DNA of 64,000 bases from Glaciecola sp028401415 (lineage in GTDB: Bacteria; Pseudomonadota; Gammaproteobacteria; Enterobacterales; Alteromonadaceae). The translations under genes were made by a program, and so were the position numbers. This document shows positions 1 to 8,898 of the stretch, in pieces; position 1 is the stretch's first letter; every line of letters starts with the position of its first letter. The stretch lies in the NCBI RefSeq assembly GCF_028401415.2, contig NZ_CP171821.2:4154001-4218000 (forward strand), in the 5' to 3' direction. The notes beneath the pieces are model-generated. The model had not been told where the DNA came from and did no database searches. It was given only the letters and a program-made list of their open reading frames with translations.

Positions 1-975
1 ATTATCGAGCGCTACTTCAAGCAAGCAAATTCCTCTCGTAAGGATGTGATCATCGGCATTGGTGACGATGCCGCCATCACGCAGGTGCCTCAAGGACAGT
101 ATTTAGCGACAACAACAGACACATTATTATCTGGTGTACATTTTCTACCTGACACCCTACCTGACGCTATTGCGCATAAAGCCATCGCAGCCAATTTAAG
201 CGATTTAGCGGCAATGGGTGCAGAGCCCTCATGGATAAGTCTCTCTGTCTGTATGCCGAATGCTAATGATGCGTGGTTAAGCGCATTTTCAGAAAAGGTC
301 GCGCAACTGTGTGATTATTACTCAATGCAGTTGATTGGTGGTGACATGGTAAAAGGGCCGCTAGCGGTTACGATAACAGCTCAAGGATTCGTTCCGCCCG
401 AAAGTATTATTACTAGAACCGGCGCGAAACCAGGAGATTGGTTATTTCTTACTGGCACGGTGGGCGATGCTGCGGCAGGGTTGGCCTATCTGCAAAACAA
501 AATTCAAATTGCCGAACAGTCGAAAGCACAAGAACTTTCGCAGCGATACTTTTGCCCGACTCCTCGCGTGCTGGTTGGCACCACATTACGTCGACTGGCA
601 AGCGCCTGCATAGATGTTTCTGACGGACTATTGCAAGACTTGCAGCATGTCCTTGACGGCTCTAGTGAAAATGGTCATGGTGTGGGTGCAATCGTGCATT
701 TAGATCGCCTGCCTATCTCTCAGGCGCTAGGCAGCAGTATCGTTGAGCTTGAACAAGCGCTTGCATTTGCCTGTACAGGCGGAGACGATTACGAACTGCT
801 CTTTACCGTATCTGAAGAGCATCGAGTGAGCATGGAGACAGCGATGGCTAGTTACAATTTGCCTATTACCTGTATCGGACAAATTACTGGCGCGGCGAGT
901 AAGCTTGATTTGCGTCTCAATGAGCAGCCGTTTTCGCCTTCATCATTTGATAAGGTCGGATATCAGCACTTTTAA
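1..975 (+). CDS. thiL: Thiamine-monophosphate kinase, 5' end cut by window edge
   Basis: ThiL phosphorylates thiamine monophosphate to thiamine diphosphate with ATP in the cytoplasm. The reading frame is open from base 1 (IIERYFKQ...), so the true start lies just upstream; the GTG at 46 is internal. About 324 residues are visible, so only a few N-terminal residues are missing from a family of about 320-330 aa. The AIRS/PurM-type signatures are present: GIGDDAA near the N-terminus (Mg-ATP binding), TTDTLLSGVHF, GGDMVKGP in the middle and CTGGDDYELLFT near the C-terminus. pgpA follows 36 nt downstream on the same strand, the usual thiL-pgpA order in gammaproteobacteria. Confidence 0.95.
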   Translation: MIERYFKQANSSRKDVIIGIGDDAAITQVPQGQYLATTTDTLLSGVHFLPDTLPDAIAHKAIAANLSDLAAMGAEPSWISLSVCMPNANDAWLSAFSEKVAQLCDYYSMQLIGGDMVKGPLAVTITAQGFVPPESIITRTGAKPGDWLFLTGTVGDAAAGLAYLQNKIQIAEQSKAQELSQRYFCPTPRVLVGTTLRRLASACIDVSDGLLQDLQHVLDGSSENGHGVGAIVHLDRLPISQALGSSIVELEQALAFACTGGDDYELLFTVSEEHRVSMETAMASYNLPITCIGQITGAASKLDLRLNEQPFSPSSFDKVGYQHF

Positions 976-1011
976 AACCGCAAATCACACGACACGGACA
1001 AACCTTACCTT

Positions 1012-1512
1012 ATGGATAAAGAGCTACGTAAGCGAGTCTCACTGCTGAATCCGGACCACTTTTTTGGCCTTGGTTTTGGATCGGGTCTAGTGCCTATTAT
1101 GCCTGGTACCTTTGGCTCGCTCGCCGCGTTGCCTATCTTAATACTGATGGCATATCTTCCGCTCAGCTACTTTTTGATGGTAACCGTGATATCCGCAGTT
1201 GTGGGCATTCGATTTTGTCAAAAAACCTCTGATTCGCTCAAGCTGCATGACCACGGTTCTATTGTTTGGGACGAAATTGTGGGCATGATGGTGGTGTTTA
1301 TTGCCATCCCCATCACAACTGTCAACTTATTGATTGGCTTTTTATTATTTCGCTTTTTCGATATTTTAAAACCATGGCCAATAAGGTTATTTGATAAGAA
1401 AGTGCATGGTGGCTTGGGTATTATGCTCGATGACATCGTTGCAGGCCTTATTGCATGCGCTTGCATGCATGCACTGATGTATAGTGAACTACTTAACCTG
1501 AATTCTGTTTGA
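1012..1512 (+). CDS. pgpA: Phosphatidylglycerophosphatase A
   Basis: PgpA removes the phosphate from phosphatidylglycerophosphate to give phosphatidylglycerol at the inner membrane. The protein is 166 aa, normal for the family. It carries the conserved N-terminal stretch MPGTFGSLAALP and the acidic motif WDEIVGM, and has several hydrophobic helices (roughly residues 33-65 and 90-120). It sits directly after thiL, probably in the same operon. The ATG at 1012 has no strong Shine-Dalgarno sequence, which suggests translation linked to thiL. A palindromic repeat (1522-1626) begins 10 nt after the stop codon. Confidence 0.94.
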   Translation: MDKELRKRVSLLNPDHFFGLGFGSGLVPIMPGTFGSLAALPILILMAYLPLSYFLMVTVISAVVGIRFCQKTSDSLKLHDHGSIVWDEIVGMMVVFIAIPITTVNLLIGFLLFRFFDILKPWPIRLFDKKVHGGLGIMLDDIVAGLIACACMHALMYSELLNLNSV

Positions 1513-1521
1513 GAAACGGCG

Positions 1522-1626
1522 CTCAGTACCGCTAGAATTGCGAATTACTGCGTTGCAAAAGCCAGCAATAGAATAACTATTACGTGACTTTTGCGCCTTG
1601 TCCTTCACAATTCTAGCAGCACTGAG
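1522..1626. repeat. Palindromic intergenic repeat, copy A
   Basis: This is a non-coding element between the convergent genes pgpA and dxs. Outer inverted repeats of 19 nt (1522-1540 and 1608-1626, 17/19 complementary, containing GCTAGAATTG) enclose a 60-nt core (1541-1600). The core reappears in reverse orientation at 41446-41505 with 57/60 identities. The core itself folds, with arms CAAAAG/CTTTTG and AATAG/CTATT. No ORF is inside it. It looks like a MITE-like or REP/BIME-like element, or a structured 3' UTR module. Confidence 0.8.
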
Positions 1627-1671
1627 TGTAAAAATTAATTTAAGTATGTGAAACAAGCGCTTGCACCATTC

Positions 1672-1695
1672 CTTAAACAGGATTCAGGTTACTTA
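1672..1695. repeat. 24-bp motif shared with 47985-48008
   Basis: The 24-bp stretch starting CTTAAACAGGATTCAG and ending TTACTTA occurs here and at 47985-48008 with one or two differences. In both places it lies just beyond the stop codon of a minus-strand gene (dxs here, an esterase there) and next to a member of the palindromic repeat family. It may be a further arm of that family. Confidence 0.55.
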
Positions 1696-1699
1696 GCGT

Positions 1700-3583
1700 T
1701 TAATTCAATTGCGCCTGAACACTGGCAACAATGCCTTTTGCATCAATACCTAATGTTTCATACATTTGTGCTTGAGTGCCCTGCATTACAAACTCGTCTG
1801 GTAGCCCTAAACAATGAACTAAGCACATTACTTTGTTTCGATGAAGAACTTCCATGACGGCGCTACCGGCTCCGCCCGCAATAGCGCCATCTTCAAGTGT
1901 AACAATAATGTCATGAGTGTTAGCTGCATCAACTATAGCGTCTTCATCTATAGGCTTTACAAACCGCATGTCAATTAAACTTGCGTCTAATTGCTCGGCG
2001 GCGAGAAGGGCTTCACCGTAAAGTGCACCGAAATTCAAAATAGCCACACGACGATGCGCTTTATTTTCACTTTGAATATCTCTCGTTCGCCGTGATTTAC
2101 CTAAAGGTATTAATGACATCTCATCCTCTGGCTCCACGCCAATGCCAGCGCCACGAGGATACCTTACGGCAGCTGGAGATTGGGCTAGGTGGCCTGTGTA
2201 TAGCATATTTCTGCATTCAGCCTCGTCTGCGGGCGTCATAACAATCATATTTGGAATACAGCGTAGGTAGCTTATATCAAATGCGCCTTGATGAGTTGGG
2301 CCATCAGCGCCGACAATACCTGCTCTATCAATAGCAAACAATACCGGTAAGTTTTGGATAGCCACATCATGAATAAGCTGATCATATGCACGTTGCAGAA
2401 ACGTTGAATAAATGGCCACTATGGCATGCTTGTTTTCTCTTGCCAGCCCTGCGGCTAGGGTTACTGAGTGCTGTTCGGCGATGGCAACGTCAATATACTG
2501 CTCAGGGAAACGCTGAGAAAACTTAACCATGCCAGACCCTTCTCGCATCGCCGGTGTGATGGCGACCAGGTCTCTGTCGCGCTCGGCCATATCACATAGC
2601 CACTGGCCGAAGATCGCTGAAAAGCTTGGTTTGCCCGGTTTACTGTCTGGAAATTTTTCGGTGGTGTGGTCAAATTTAGGTACTGCATGCCACTTAATAG
2701 GATCTTGTTCGGCTTGTTCATAGCCTTTACCCTTCTTGGTCACAACGTGCAAAATCTGGGGACCGGATATCTTGCGCATGTTTGCAAGCGTGTCTACCAT
2801 GGCATCTACGTCATGGCCATCAATTGGGCCGATATATCTGAATCCTAACTCCTCAAATATGGTGCCTGGCACCACCATTCCTTTAATGTGCTCTTCCGCC
2901 TTACTGGCAAACTCTTTTATCGGGGGTAAATTGCTTAATATCTTTTTCCCGCCATCGCGAATTGAGTTAAAAAACTCACCCGTTAATAGTCGTGCTAAAT
3001 GACTGTTCAGTGCACCCACGTTTTCTGAAATAGACATCTCATTATCGTTCAGGACAATCACTAAGTCTTTTGCAATATCGCCCGCATGATTTAGCGCCTC
3101 AAACGCCAAGCCTGCTGTCATTGCGCCATCACCGATGACCGCAACAACCTTTCGGTTAGCGCCTTCTTTTTCTGCCGCAATTGCCATGCCTAAGGCCGCC
3201 GAAATCGAGGTGGAAGAGTGACCCACGGCAAAGGTGTCATACTGACTTTCCGGTGGCCATGGGAAGGGGTGCAACCCGTCTTTTTGGCGGATGGTGGTCA
3301 TTCGCTCGCGCCGTCCTGTCAATATTTTATGCGGGTAAGCTTGATGGCCCACATCCCAAACAATGCGGTCAAATGGCGTGTTATAAACGTAGTGCAAAGC
3401 GGTGGTGAGCTCCACTGTGCCAAGCCCAGACGCAAAGTGACCGCTGCTTTGACTGACGCAGTTGAGCAAAAATTGGCGCAGTTCATCTGCCAGCAAACGT
3501 AAATTTTGACGCGGCTGCTTACGCAACTCTTCTGGTGTGTTTGCGAGTGCTAAATGAGGATACTTCGAAAGGTCTAGCGTCAT
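1700..3583 (-). CDS. dxs: 1-deoxy-D-xylulose-5-phosphate synthase
   Basis: Dxs condenses pyruvate and glyceraldehyde 3-phosphate to DXP, the first step of the MEP isoprenoid pathway, using thiamine diphosphate. The 627-aa length is typical. The N-terminal ThDP-binding half has His49 in SGHF, GHSSTSISAALG near 121 and the Mg/ThDP motif GDGAMTAG at 151. The central transketolase-like domain has the catalytic glutamate context AIAEQHSVTLAAGLA, followed by a C-terminal transketolase domain. It is the last gene of ispA-dxs on the minus strand, 70 nt after ispA; xseB lies further upstream. This order is conserved across gammaproteobacteria. Confidence 0.97.
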   Translation of the reverse strand: MTLDLSKYPHLALANTPEELRKQPRQNLRLLADELRQFLLNCVSQSSGHFASGLGTVELTTALHYVYNTPFDRIVWDVGHQAYPHKILTGRRERMTTIRQKDGLHPFPWPPESQYDTFAVGHSSTSISAALGMAIAAEKEGANRKVVAVIGDGAMTAGLAFEALNHAGDIAKDLVIVLNDNEMSISENVGALNSHLARLLTGEFFNSIRDGGKKILSNLPPIKEFASKAEEHIKGMVVPGTIFEELGFRYIGPIDGHDVDAMVDTLANMRKISGPQILHVVTKKGKGYEQAEQDPIKWHAVPKFDHTTEKFPDSKPGKPSFSAIFGQWLCDMAERDRDLVAITPAMREGSGMVKFSQRFPEQYIDVAIAEQHSVTLAAGLARENKHAIVAIYSTFLQRAYDQLIHDVAIQNLPVLFAIDRAGIVGADGPTHQGAFDISYLRCIPNMIVMTPADEAECRNMLYTGHLAQSPAAVRYPRGAGIGVEPEDEMSLIPLGKSRRTRDIQSENKAHRRVAILNFGALYGEALLAAEQLDASLIDMRFVKPIDEDAIVDAANTHDIIVTLEDGAIAGGAGSAVMEVLHRNKVMCLVHCLGLPDEFVMQGTQAQMYETLGIDAKGIVASVQAQLN

Positions 3584-3653
3584 GCTTTAAGGTCTTCTTT
3601 ATGCTACGTTTATGTGAGTATTACAGGCCGTCTCATTAGTATGAGGTTTAACC

Positions 3654-4559
3654 TTAAAAAGTTCGCGTCACCATGTAATCTGTGAATTCGCGAAGTCCGT
3701 CGGTATTGTACGGTAATCTGTCTAATGCTTGTAGCGCTAGATGATGGTGATGGGCTAATTCTTTGCGCGCGCCTGCCAGTCCTAATTTACTCACAAAAGT
3801 GTTTTTTTCCATGTCTTGGTCAGAACCTTGCGGTTTTCCTAAGGTTTCTGTATCCGAAACCACATCTAAAATGTCATCTTGTATTTGAAATGCCAGCCCG
3901 ATATTGTCTGCAAAAGTGCTAAGAGTTGCTAATTCGTCTTTATTTGAATTTGGGCAGACTAATACAGCCAAGCGCACGGAAGCTCTGAGCAGTGCGCCTG
4001 TTTTAAGCGTATGAAGGGTCTTTAGGGACTCAAAGCTAATGTCTTTTTTAGTTGACTGCAAATCAAGCGATTGGCCTTGACACATTCCCCTCAGGCCACT
4101 TGCCAAGGCAAGCTCTTTCACCAGCATAATGCGTCTAGCATTCGCAAATTCTGAAAGTTTCGCATCGCTGAGTATTTCAAATGCAAGGGTTTGCAAGGCG
4201 TCCCCCGCTAATATCGCGGTAGCTTCATCAAATTTGATATGACAGGTGGGCTTTCCACGTCTGAGCGTGTCATCATCCATTGCGGGTAAATCATCATGTA
4301 CGAGGGAGTAAGCGTGTATACACTCAATGGCAAGCGATATTGTATCAGCATCTTGTTCTTGTGCCCCCAGCATTTCGCAGACAAGGCTAATCAACAGTGG
4401 TCTAACGCGTTTTCCACCATTGAAAAGCGAATACTCAACCGCTTTAAAAAGCGCGGTGCTGCTTAAATCAGAATCGCCGCGATCGCTAATGTAGCGTTGA
4501 AATGCATGTTCAATGCGAATCTTGGTAGCTGTTTGTAAGTCGTGCAATGATGTTTGCAT
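3654..4559 (-). CDS. ispA: (2E,6E)-farnesyl diphosphate synthase
   Basis: IspA elongates DMAPP and GPP with IPP to make farnesyl diphosphate, the precursor of quinone side chains and undecaprenyl phosphate. The protein is 301 aa. Both aspartate-rich motifs of trans-prenyltransferases are visible: DDLPAMDDD at residues 89-97 (first motif) and QDDILD at 227-232 (second). GGKRVRPLL at 48-56 is the IPP-binding segment. It lies between xseB and dxs on the minus strand, so isoprenoid chain synthesis and Dxs are probably co-transcribed. Confidence 0.96.
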   Translation of the reverse strand: MQTSLHDLQTATKIRIEHAFQRYISDRGDSDLSSTALFKAVEYSLFNGGKRVRPLLISLVCEMLGAQEQDADTISLAIECIHAYSLVHDDLPAMDDDTLRRGKPTCHIKFDEATAILAGDALQTLAFEILSDAKLSEFANARRIMLVKELALASGLRGMCQGQSLDLQSTKKDISFESLKTLHTLKTGALLRASVRLAVLVCPNSNKDELATLSTFADNIGLAFQIQDDILDVVSDTETLGKPQGSDQDMEKNTFVSKLGLAGARKELAHHHHLALQALDRLPYNTDGLREFTDYMVTRTF

Positions 4560-4654
4560 ATAAGGAATCTAATTCAAGCTGCAAGTCAGTCAAAATAAAA
4601 CCAGGAACGTGTGTTGATAGCTTACTTACTCATGTTTTCGGGTACAAGCTTACC

Positions 4655-4885
4655 TTATTGAGGTTCTTGAAAATCTTGCAGTGAATGACCGTCTTCGCTC
4701 TGGGTCAGTATTTTCACTTTTTGTTGAGCTTGGTTGAGTAAGCTTTGACTGTGTCTTGCCAATGCAATACCACGTTCAAAACTCTTCAAAGAGCTCTCTA
4801 AGGAGATGTCGCCTTGCTCCATCTTAGTCACCAATGTTTCTAGCTCTTCCATTGCCTGTTCAAAGCTTAAATCTTCTGCGCTCAT
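4655..4885 (-). CDS. xseB: Exodeoxyribonuclease VII small subunit
   Basis: This is the small subunit of exonuclease VII, which degrades single-stranded DNA from both ends together with XseA. At 76 aa it is normal for the family and is one helical hairpin, with the typical FEQAMEELETLVTKMEQGD and SLESSLKSFERGIAL segments. It is the first gene of the xseB-ispA-dxs group on the minus strand and is divergent from pomA across about 190 nt. Confidence 0.94.
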   Translation of the reverse strand: MSAEDLSFEQAMEELETLVTKMEQGDISLESSLKSFERGIALARHSQSLLNQAQQKVKILTQSEDGHSLQDFQEPQ

Positions 4886-5076
4886 GACGTTCTTTTTATC
4901 TGATTATTTGCTCGGAACATTACCGAAGATAGCCTTGAAATACAATCATTATCAGGCCTAGGTCATGTGTGAATAAAAACATCCCAATAATTCCCATAAA
5001 GGATATGCCGCTTATGCCGTTAACCTGAGCATAGAAAATCTTTAGTCAACCTTTGTATTTGGGTATAGGAGTCAAC

Positions 5077-5841
5077 GTGGATTTAGCAACACTAATCGGC
5101 CTTATTGGCGCGCTTGGTTTTGTCATCATGGCGATGGTTATAGGCGGTGACCTAAACATATTTTTCAACGTTCCATCAGTGCTGATTGTATTTGGTGGCT
5201 CTATTTTCGTAGTGGTCATGCAGTACCCCTTGGCTCAATTTTTAGGTGCCGGTAAAATTGCTGCAAAAGCTTTTACCTTTAAAATTCAATCTCCTGAAGA
5301 ACTTATTGAGAAAGTCGTCGATATGGCTGATGCTGCTCGCAAAGGCGGCTTTTTAGCCCTTGAAGAAGCAGAAATTGACAACAGCTTTATGCAAAAGGGC
5401 GTCGACATGCTCGTTGATGGTCATGATGTTGAGGTTGTACGTGCGACCATGGCCAAAGATATTACAAATACCTCAGACCGACACGAGGCGGGTAAAGTTA
5501 TCTTCAAATCCTTAGGTGATGTTGCGCCAGCAATGGGTATGATAGGCACGCTAATCGGCTTGGTAGCCATGCTCTCGAACATGGATGATCCGAAAGCCAT
5601 TGGACCTGCAATGGCAGTTGCACTATTGACCACTCTATACGGTGCAATGCTAGCAAACATCGTTTGTTTGCCGATTGCTTTTAAACTAGGTATCAGAGCG
5701 GATGAAGAGAAGCTGAATCAGTGTTTAATTTTAGATGGTATTTTGGGCATTGCCGATGGACAAAACCCGCGAGTGATTGAAGGTGTGTTGAAAGGCTATT
5801 TGGCAGAAGGTAAGCGATCGACGACTGAGGAGCCAGCGTAG
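5077..5841 (+). CDS. pomA: Flagellar motor stator protein PomA (MotA family)
   Basis: PomA forms the inner-membrane ion channel of the flagellar stator with PomB. I chose the GTG at 5077, which gives a 254-aa protein starting MDLATLIGLIGALGF as in sodium-driven PomA proteins, with AGGAG just upstream at 5067-5071. A longer reading from 5053 adds eight unlikely residues. Four membrane segments are visible: two near the N-terminus, and two around residues 145-165 and 175-195 containing the MIGTLIGLVAML stretch with conserved Pro/Gly. A large cytoplasmic loop lies between. The stop codon overlaps the start of pomB by one base. The position next to xseB-ispA-dxs is conserved in Vibrio and Alteromonadales. 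Confidence 0.95.
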   Translation: MDLATLIGLIGALGFVIMAMVIGGDLNIFFNVPSVLIVFGGSIFVVVMQYPLAQFLGAGKIAAKAFTFKIQSPEELIEKVVDMADAARKGGFLALEEAEIDNSFMQKGVDMLVDGHDVEVVRATMAKDITNTSDRHEAGKVIFKSLGDVAPAMGMIGTLIGLVAMLSNMDDPKAIGPAMAVALLTTLYGAMLANIVCLPIAFKLGIRADEEKLNQCLILDGILGIADGQNPRVIEGVLKGYLAEGKRSTTEEPA

Positions 5842-6770
5842 TGGAAGACGAATGCCCCAAGTGCCCCCCCGAAGGATTGCCGGCGTGGATGGGCACCTTC
5901 GCTGACTTAATGTCGCTTTTAATGTGCTTTTTTGTACTTTTGCTTTCATTTTCTGAAATGGATGTAAAAAAGTTCAAGCAAATTGCAGGGTCGATGAAGT
6001 TTGCATTTGGCGTTCAGAATAAAATTGAGCTCAAAGACATTCCAAAGGGAACCAGTGTGGTTGCTTTAGAGTTTAGACCTGGTAAGCCAGAGCCCACTCC
6101 AATTGAAACGGTGCAGCAGGTGACGCAAGAGATCACCAAGCCAATGCTTAACTTTCAAGAGGGCGAGGATGAGTCAGCCGGTGGTCGACAAAAGCAGCGC
6201 GGTGATCAGCGCGGTGGTCAATCTCCAAACACTGCTAACGAAGCCGCAACTGCGGCTGCAGCGGCTGCAAATAAAGATCAGATTGAAAAACAGCTGAAGA
6301 AAGTTCAGGAGCTCCTGCAAAAAGAGATTAAAGATGGCGCAGTAGATGTTGAGAACCTTGGTCAACAGATAGTGATCCGCATTAGAGAAAACGGATCGTT
6401 CTCAGCCGGTTCAGCATTTTTGCAGCCACAGTTTGTTCCGGTGATACGCCAGCTAGGTGTATTGGTAAACGATATGCCAGGTCAAATCGAAATATCGGGG
6501 CATAGCGATAAAATACAAATTTCGAATGAATTATATCGCTCCAATTGGGACTTAAGTGCACAGCGCGCGGTAGCGGTGGCTGAAGAGCTTAGAATGGCGC
6601 AAAATTTCGATGAGTCTCGCATGCAAGTGATTGGCAAAGCGGCGACCGAGCTTGCTGATGAAGGCGACAGCGATGAAGCAAAAGCGCGAAATCGTCGTGT
6701 TGAAATCCGAATTAGTCAAGGTGATCCCAAATATACTGATCCTATTTCAATCATGCAAAGAAGCGAATAA
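5841..6770 (+). CDS. pomB: Flagellar motor stator protein PomB (MotB family)
   Basis: PomB is the stator subunit that anchors to peptidoglycan and carries the ion-binding aspartate. It starts at GTG 5841, sharing one base with the pomA stop (TAGTG), so translation is coupled. The 309-aa protein has one N-terminal membrane helix with Asp22 in TFADLMSLLMCFF, matching the essential sodium-binding Asp of Vibrio PomB. A low-complexity linker (Ala/Gln rich, around residues 115-150) follows. The C-terminal OmpA-like peptidoglycan-binding domain contains EISGHSDKIQ and a terminal NRRVEIRI. Confidence 0.95.
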   Translation: MEDECPKCPPEGLPAWMGTFADLMSLLMCFFVLLLSFSEMDVKKFKQIAGSMKFAFGVQNKIELKDIPKGTSVVALEFRPGKPEPTPIETVQQVTQEITKPMLNFQEGEDESAGGRQKQRGDQRGGQSPNTANEAATAAAAAANKDQIEKQLKKVQELLQKEIKDGAVDVENLGQQIVIRIRENGSFSAGSAFLQPQFVPVIRQLGVLVNDMPGQIEISGHSDKIQISNELYRSNWDLSAQRAVAVAEELRMAQNFDESRMQVIGKAATELADEGDSDEAKARNRRVEIRISQGDPKYTDPISIMQRSE

Positions 6771-6786
6771 GGCTAAAATATGCATC

Positions 6787-6814
6787 AAAAAACGCAGCTC
6801 ATGCTGCGTTTTTT
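6787..6814. terminator. Bidirectional rho-independent terminator
   Basis: A 12-bp inverted repeat (AAAAAACGCAGC / GCTGCGTTTTTT) with a 4-nt loop sits between the convergent pomB and cfa genes. The A-tract and T-tract make it usable on both strands. Confidence 0.85.
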
Positions 6815-6831
6815 CTATTTAAAAAGCGCTG

Positions 6832-8091
6832 TTACCAGCCTCGATTTAGCCATGTTTTGTGTTCGGGTTTAGACAAAACCAATTGTTCAGTACTGATAAC
6901 GCGTTCTAGAAAGCCGCCTTCACAGTAGTTCAGATAATATTGCCACATTCGCATAAAGCGTTCGTCGTAGCCGTCTTCATTCAAGGATGTCTTTTGACTC
7001 ATGAAGGCTTCAAACCAGTGTTTTAAGGTTTGCGCGTAGTCTAGCCCAATGTCGTGCACGTCTCGAATACTCATATCTGTGAATTTTTTTACATGTTTAT
7101 TAATAGCAAATTGAGAGGGCAAAAACCCACCGGGAAAAATATGTTTTTGGATAAAATCTACGCTATCGGAATAGCTGTCATATCTGCGGTCGTCTATGGT
7201 AATTGATTGCAATAGCATTAAACCGGTAGGCTTTAACAACGATGAACACTTACTAAAAAAGTTGGCTAAGTACTTTTTACCCACTGCCTCAATCATTTCA
7301 ATCGACACCAGCTTATCAAATTGCCCTTCTAGCAAGCGGTAGTCTTTTTTCAATAGGGTTATTTTGTCGCTCAAGTCTTCTTTTGCAACCCATTCCTGTG
7401 CCCAAGAATATTGTTCTTCAGAAATGGTTGTTGTGGTCACCTTGCAGCCGTAATGCTTGGCAGCGAATACTGCCAATCCGCCCCAACCGGTGCCAATTTC
7501 TAAAAGATGGTCGCTTTCGCTTAACTGTAACTTATCGCAAATGGTTTTCAACTTGATATGCTGTGCATCCGCGAGCTCGGTATTGGGATCAGGGTAGATT
7601 GCAGCGGAATACATCATCGAATCGTCCAAAAACTTAGTATATAGACGATTTCCTAAGTCATAATGTGCCCCAATGTTCTTCTTCGCTTGAGTCTGTGAAT
7701 TGTTGTTTGCTATGTGTTTAATTTTGTTCAGAGGCATGGTGAGCCACTTAAAGCGATTTTCCCAATTGTCCAAGGTTGATAAATTTCTTGCGAAGATTCG
7801 AATCACGCTTGTCAAATCAGGCGTATCCCAAAGCTTGTCGGTAAACGTTTCGCCTGACGCAATGCTTCCGCCCAACAACAGCTTAGGATAAGCAGCATAG
7901 TCAAGAATATTGACAATTGCCTTCAAATCAGAGCTGCTGTCACCTAATTGGGCAACCGTATGACCGTTTTCTTGTATTGTTAAATGCCCTTGAGGCAGCT
8001 GCTTGAGTGCGCCAATAAAAAGTGAGCGACAAATCTTTTCCCACATTGATATTGAGAAGTTCGACTGAAGGCTTTGTTCACCATGTGACAT
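6832..8091 (-). CDS. cfa: Cyclopropane-fatty-acyl-phospholipid synthase family methyltransferase
   Basis: This is a SAM-dependent lipid methyltransferase that adds a methylene or methyl group to unsaturated acyl chains of membrane phospholipids. The 419-aa protein has the CMAS fold: the SAM-binding motif LLEIGTGWGGLAVFAA (about 195-210), AHYDLGNRLYTKFLDDSMMYSAA before it, and EMIEAVGKKY and QSITIDDRRY after it. It is the last gene of a five-gene minus-strand operon (NTF2-like, SDR, FAD oxidoreductase, DUF1365, cfa). In that setting Cfa paralogs are usually stress or light induced, so this may not be the housekeeping Cfa. Confidence 0.92.
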   Translation of the reverse strand: MSHGEQSLQSNFSISMWEKICRSLFIGALKQLPQGHLTIQENGHTVAQLGDSSSDLKAIVNILDYAAYPKLLLGGSIASGETFTDKLWDTPDLTSVIRIFARNLSTLDNWENRFKWLTMPLNKIKHIANNNSQTQAKKNIGAHYDLGNRLYTKFLDDSMMYSAAIYPDPNTELADAQHIKLKTICDKLQLSESDHLLEIGTGWGGLAVFAAKHYGCKVTTTTISEEQYSWAQEWVAKEDLSDKITLLKKDYRLLEGQFDKLVSIEMIEAVGKKYLANFFSKCSSLLKPTGLMLLQSITIDDRRYDSYSDSVDFIQKHIFPGGFLPSQFAINKHVKKFTDMSIRDVHDIGLDYAQTLKHWFEAFMSQKTSLNEDGYDERFMRMWQYYLNYCEGGFLERVISTEQLVLSKPEHKTWLNRGW

Positions 8092-8109
8092 TGTTTGTTT
8101 TCCTCAACT

Positions 8110-8898
8110 TCATGGATGCGTATATATCGGAACGCGTTTAAAAAATAGCTTCAATGCTTGCCAGTAAATCCCGCCGACGGTTTTAAGCGTCATGCTGGGT
8201 ATACTCCTTAGCATTTTCTTTAGCTGTCGAGAGTCCAAAGTAAGCTTTTGCATATCAATGGAGGCCTCAAAATGTTTTGTCTGCTTTAAGCACGACAGAT
8301 GCAGGCGAAGACTGTCGCTGGGTTGTTGAATCTGCCAACGGTAGGTCATGTCTATTGGATTAAATGGTGAAACATGAAAAGCCTTTTCACAATCTTTCTG
8401 CTTGCTCAAATCGACCAAATAGCAATGCCTTTCATTCCAAGGTGTATTGGATACTTCCGCCAGCATGTGCGTAAATTGTTTATGTGCGTTTCTCAAGTAA
8501 TAGAAATTGACAGGGCTAAAGTACAAACCAAAGGTGCGAACTTGGCCCAGTAGAAATACATCGCCTTCTAAACGGCTTGGTAGCTCGTTTATATTGCATT
8601 TGTCATTGGCGCCTGCGCTGTTTAATGCATTCATTTTGGCGAGAACGGCGTCTTGCAAAGGTATGTTTGGATCGCCAAGATAATCGCTGCGTCTAAATCT
8701 GACGCTTGACCACTTGTCGCTGTCAAATACACTGAAGCTAGTAATCTCTTGGGACAGTCTTTCAAGCTCAGCCAGTTTCAGCCAGTATAAGAAGATTTGG
8801 TATTCAAAGGCGTGCACTTTGGGCACACTGCGCCGGTGATACACTTTTCCTTTATAAATTGCGCTTTCCAACGCCCCTTTCAGACTAGGCTCATTCAT
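8110..8898 (-). CDS. DUF1365 family protein
   Basis: This is a DUF1365 protein of about 262 aa. The ATG at 8898 (MNEPSLKGALES) overlaps the upstream oxidoreductase stop as ATGA, which supports this start over a TTG at 8922. Visible family features are the N-terminal AIYKGKVYHRRSVPKVHAF, the central FGLYFSPVNFYYLRN, and WNERHCYLVDL followed by KAFHVSPFNPIDMTY. The biochemical function is not established. The gene is almost always found between an FAD-dependent oxidoreductase and a Cfa-type methyltransferase, so a role in modifying membrane fatty acids is inferred. Confidence 0.88.
   Translation of the reverse strand: MNEPSLKGALESAIYKGKVYHRRSVPKVHAFEYQIFLYWLKLAELERLSQEITSFSVFDSDKWSSVRFRRSDYLGDPNIPLQDAVLAKMNALNSAGANDKCNINELPSRLEGDVFLLGQVRTFGLYFSPVNFYYLRNAHKQFTHMLAEVSNTPWNERHCYLVDLSKQKDCEKAFHVSPFNPIDMTYRWQIQQPSDSLRLHLSCLKQTKHFEASIDMQKLTLDSRQLKKMLRSIPSMTLKTVGGIYWQALKLFFKRVPIYTHP

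Noticed and set aside
1522..1626. CRISPR-like or IS end interpretation of the intergenic palindromes
   Set aside because: No regularly spaced direct repeats, no cas genes, no transposase ORF; they behave as single dispersed elements.
1648..1857. A 69-codon plus-strand frame at the dxs 3' end
   Set aside because: Opposite the conserved C-terminus of dxs and without a ribosome site; shadow.
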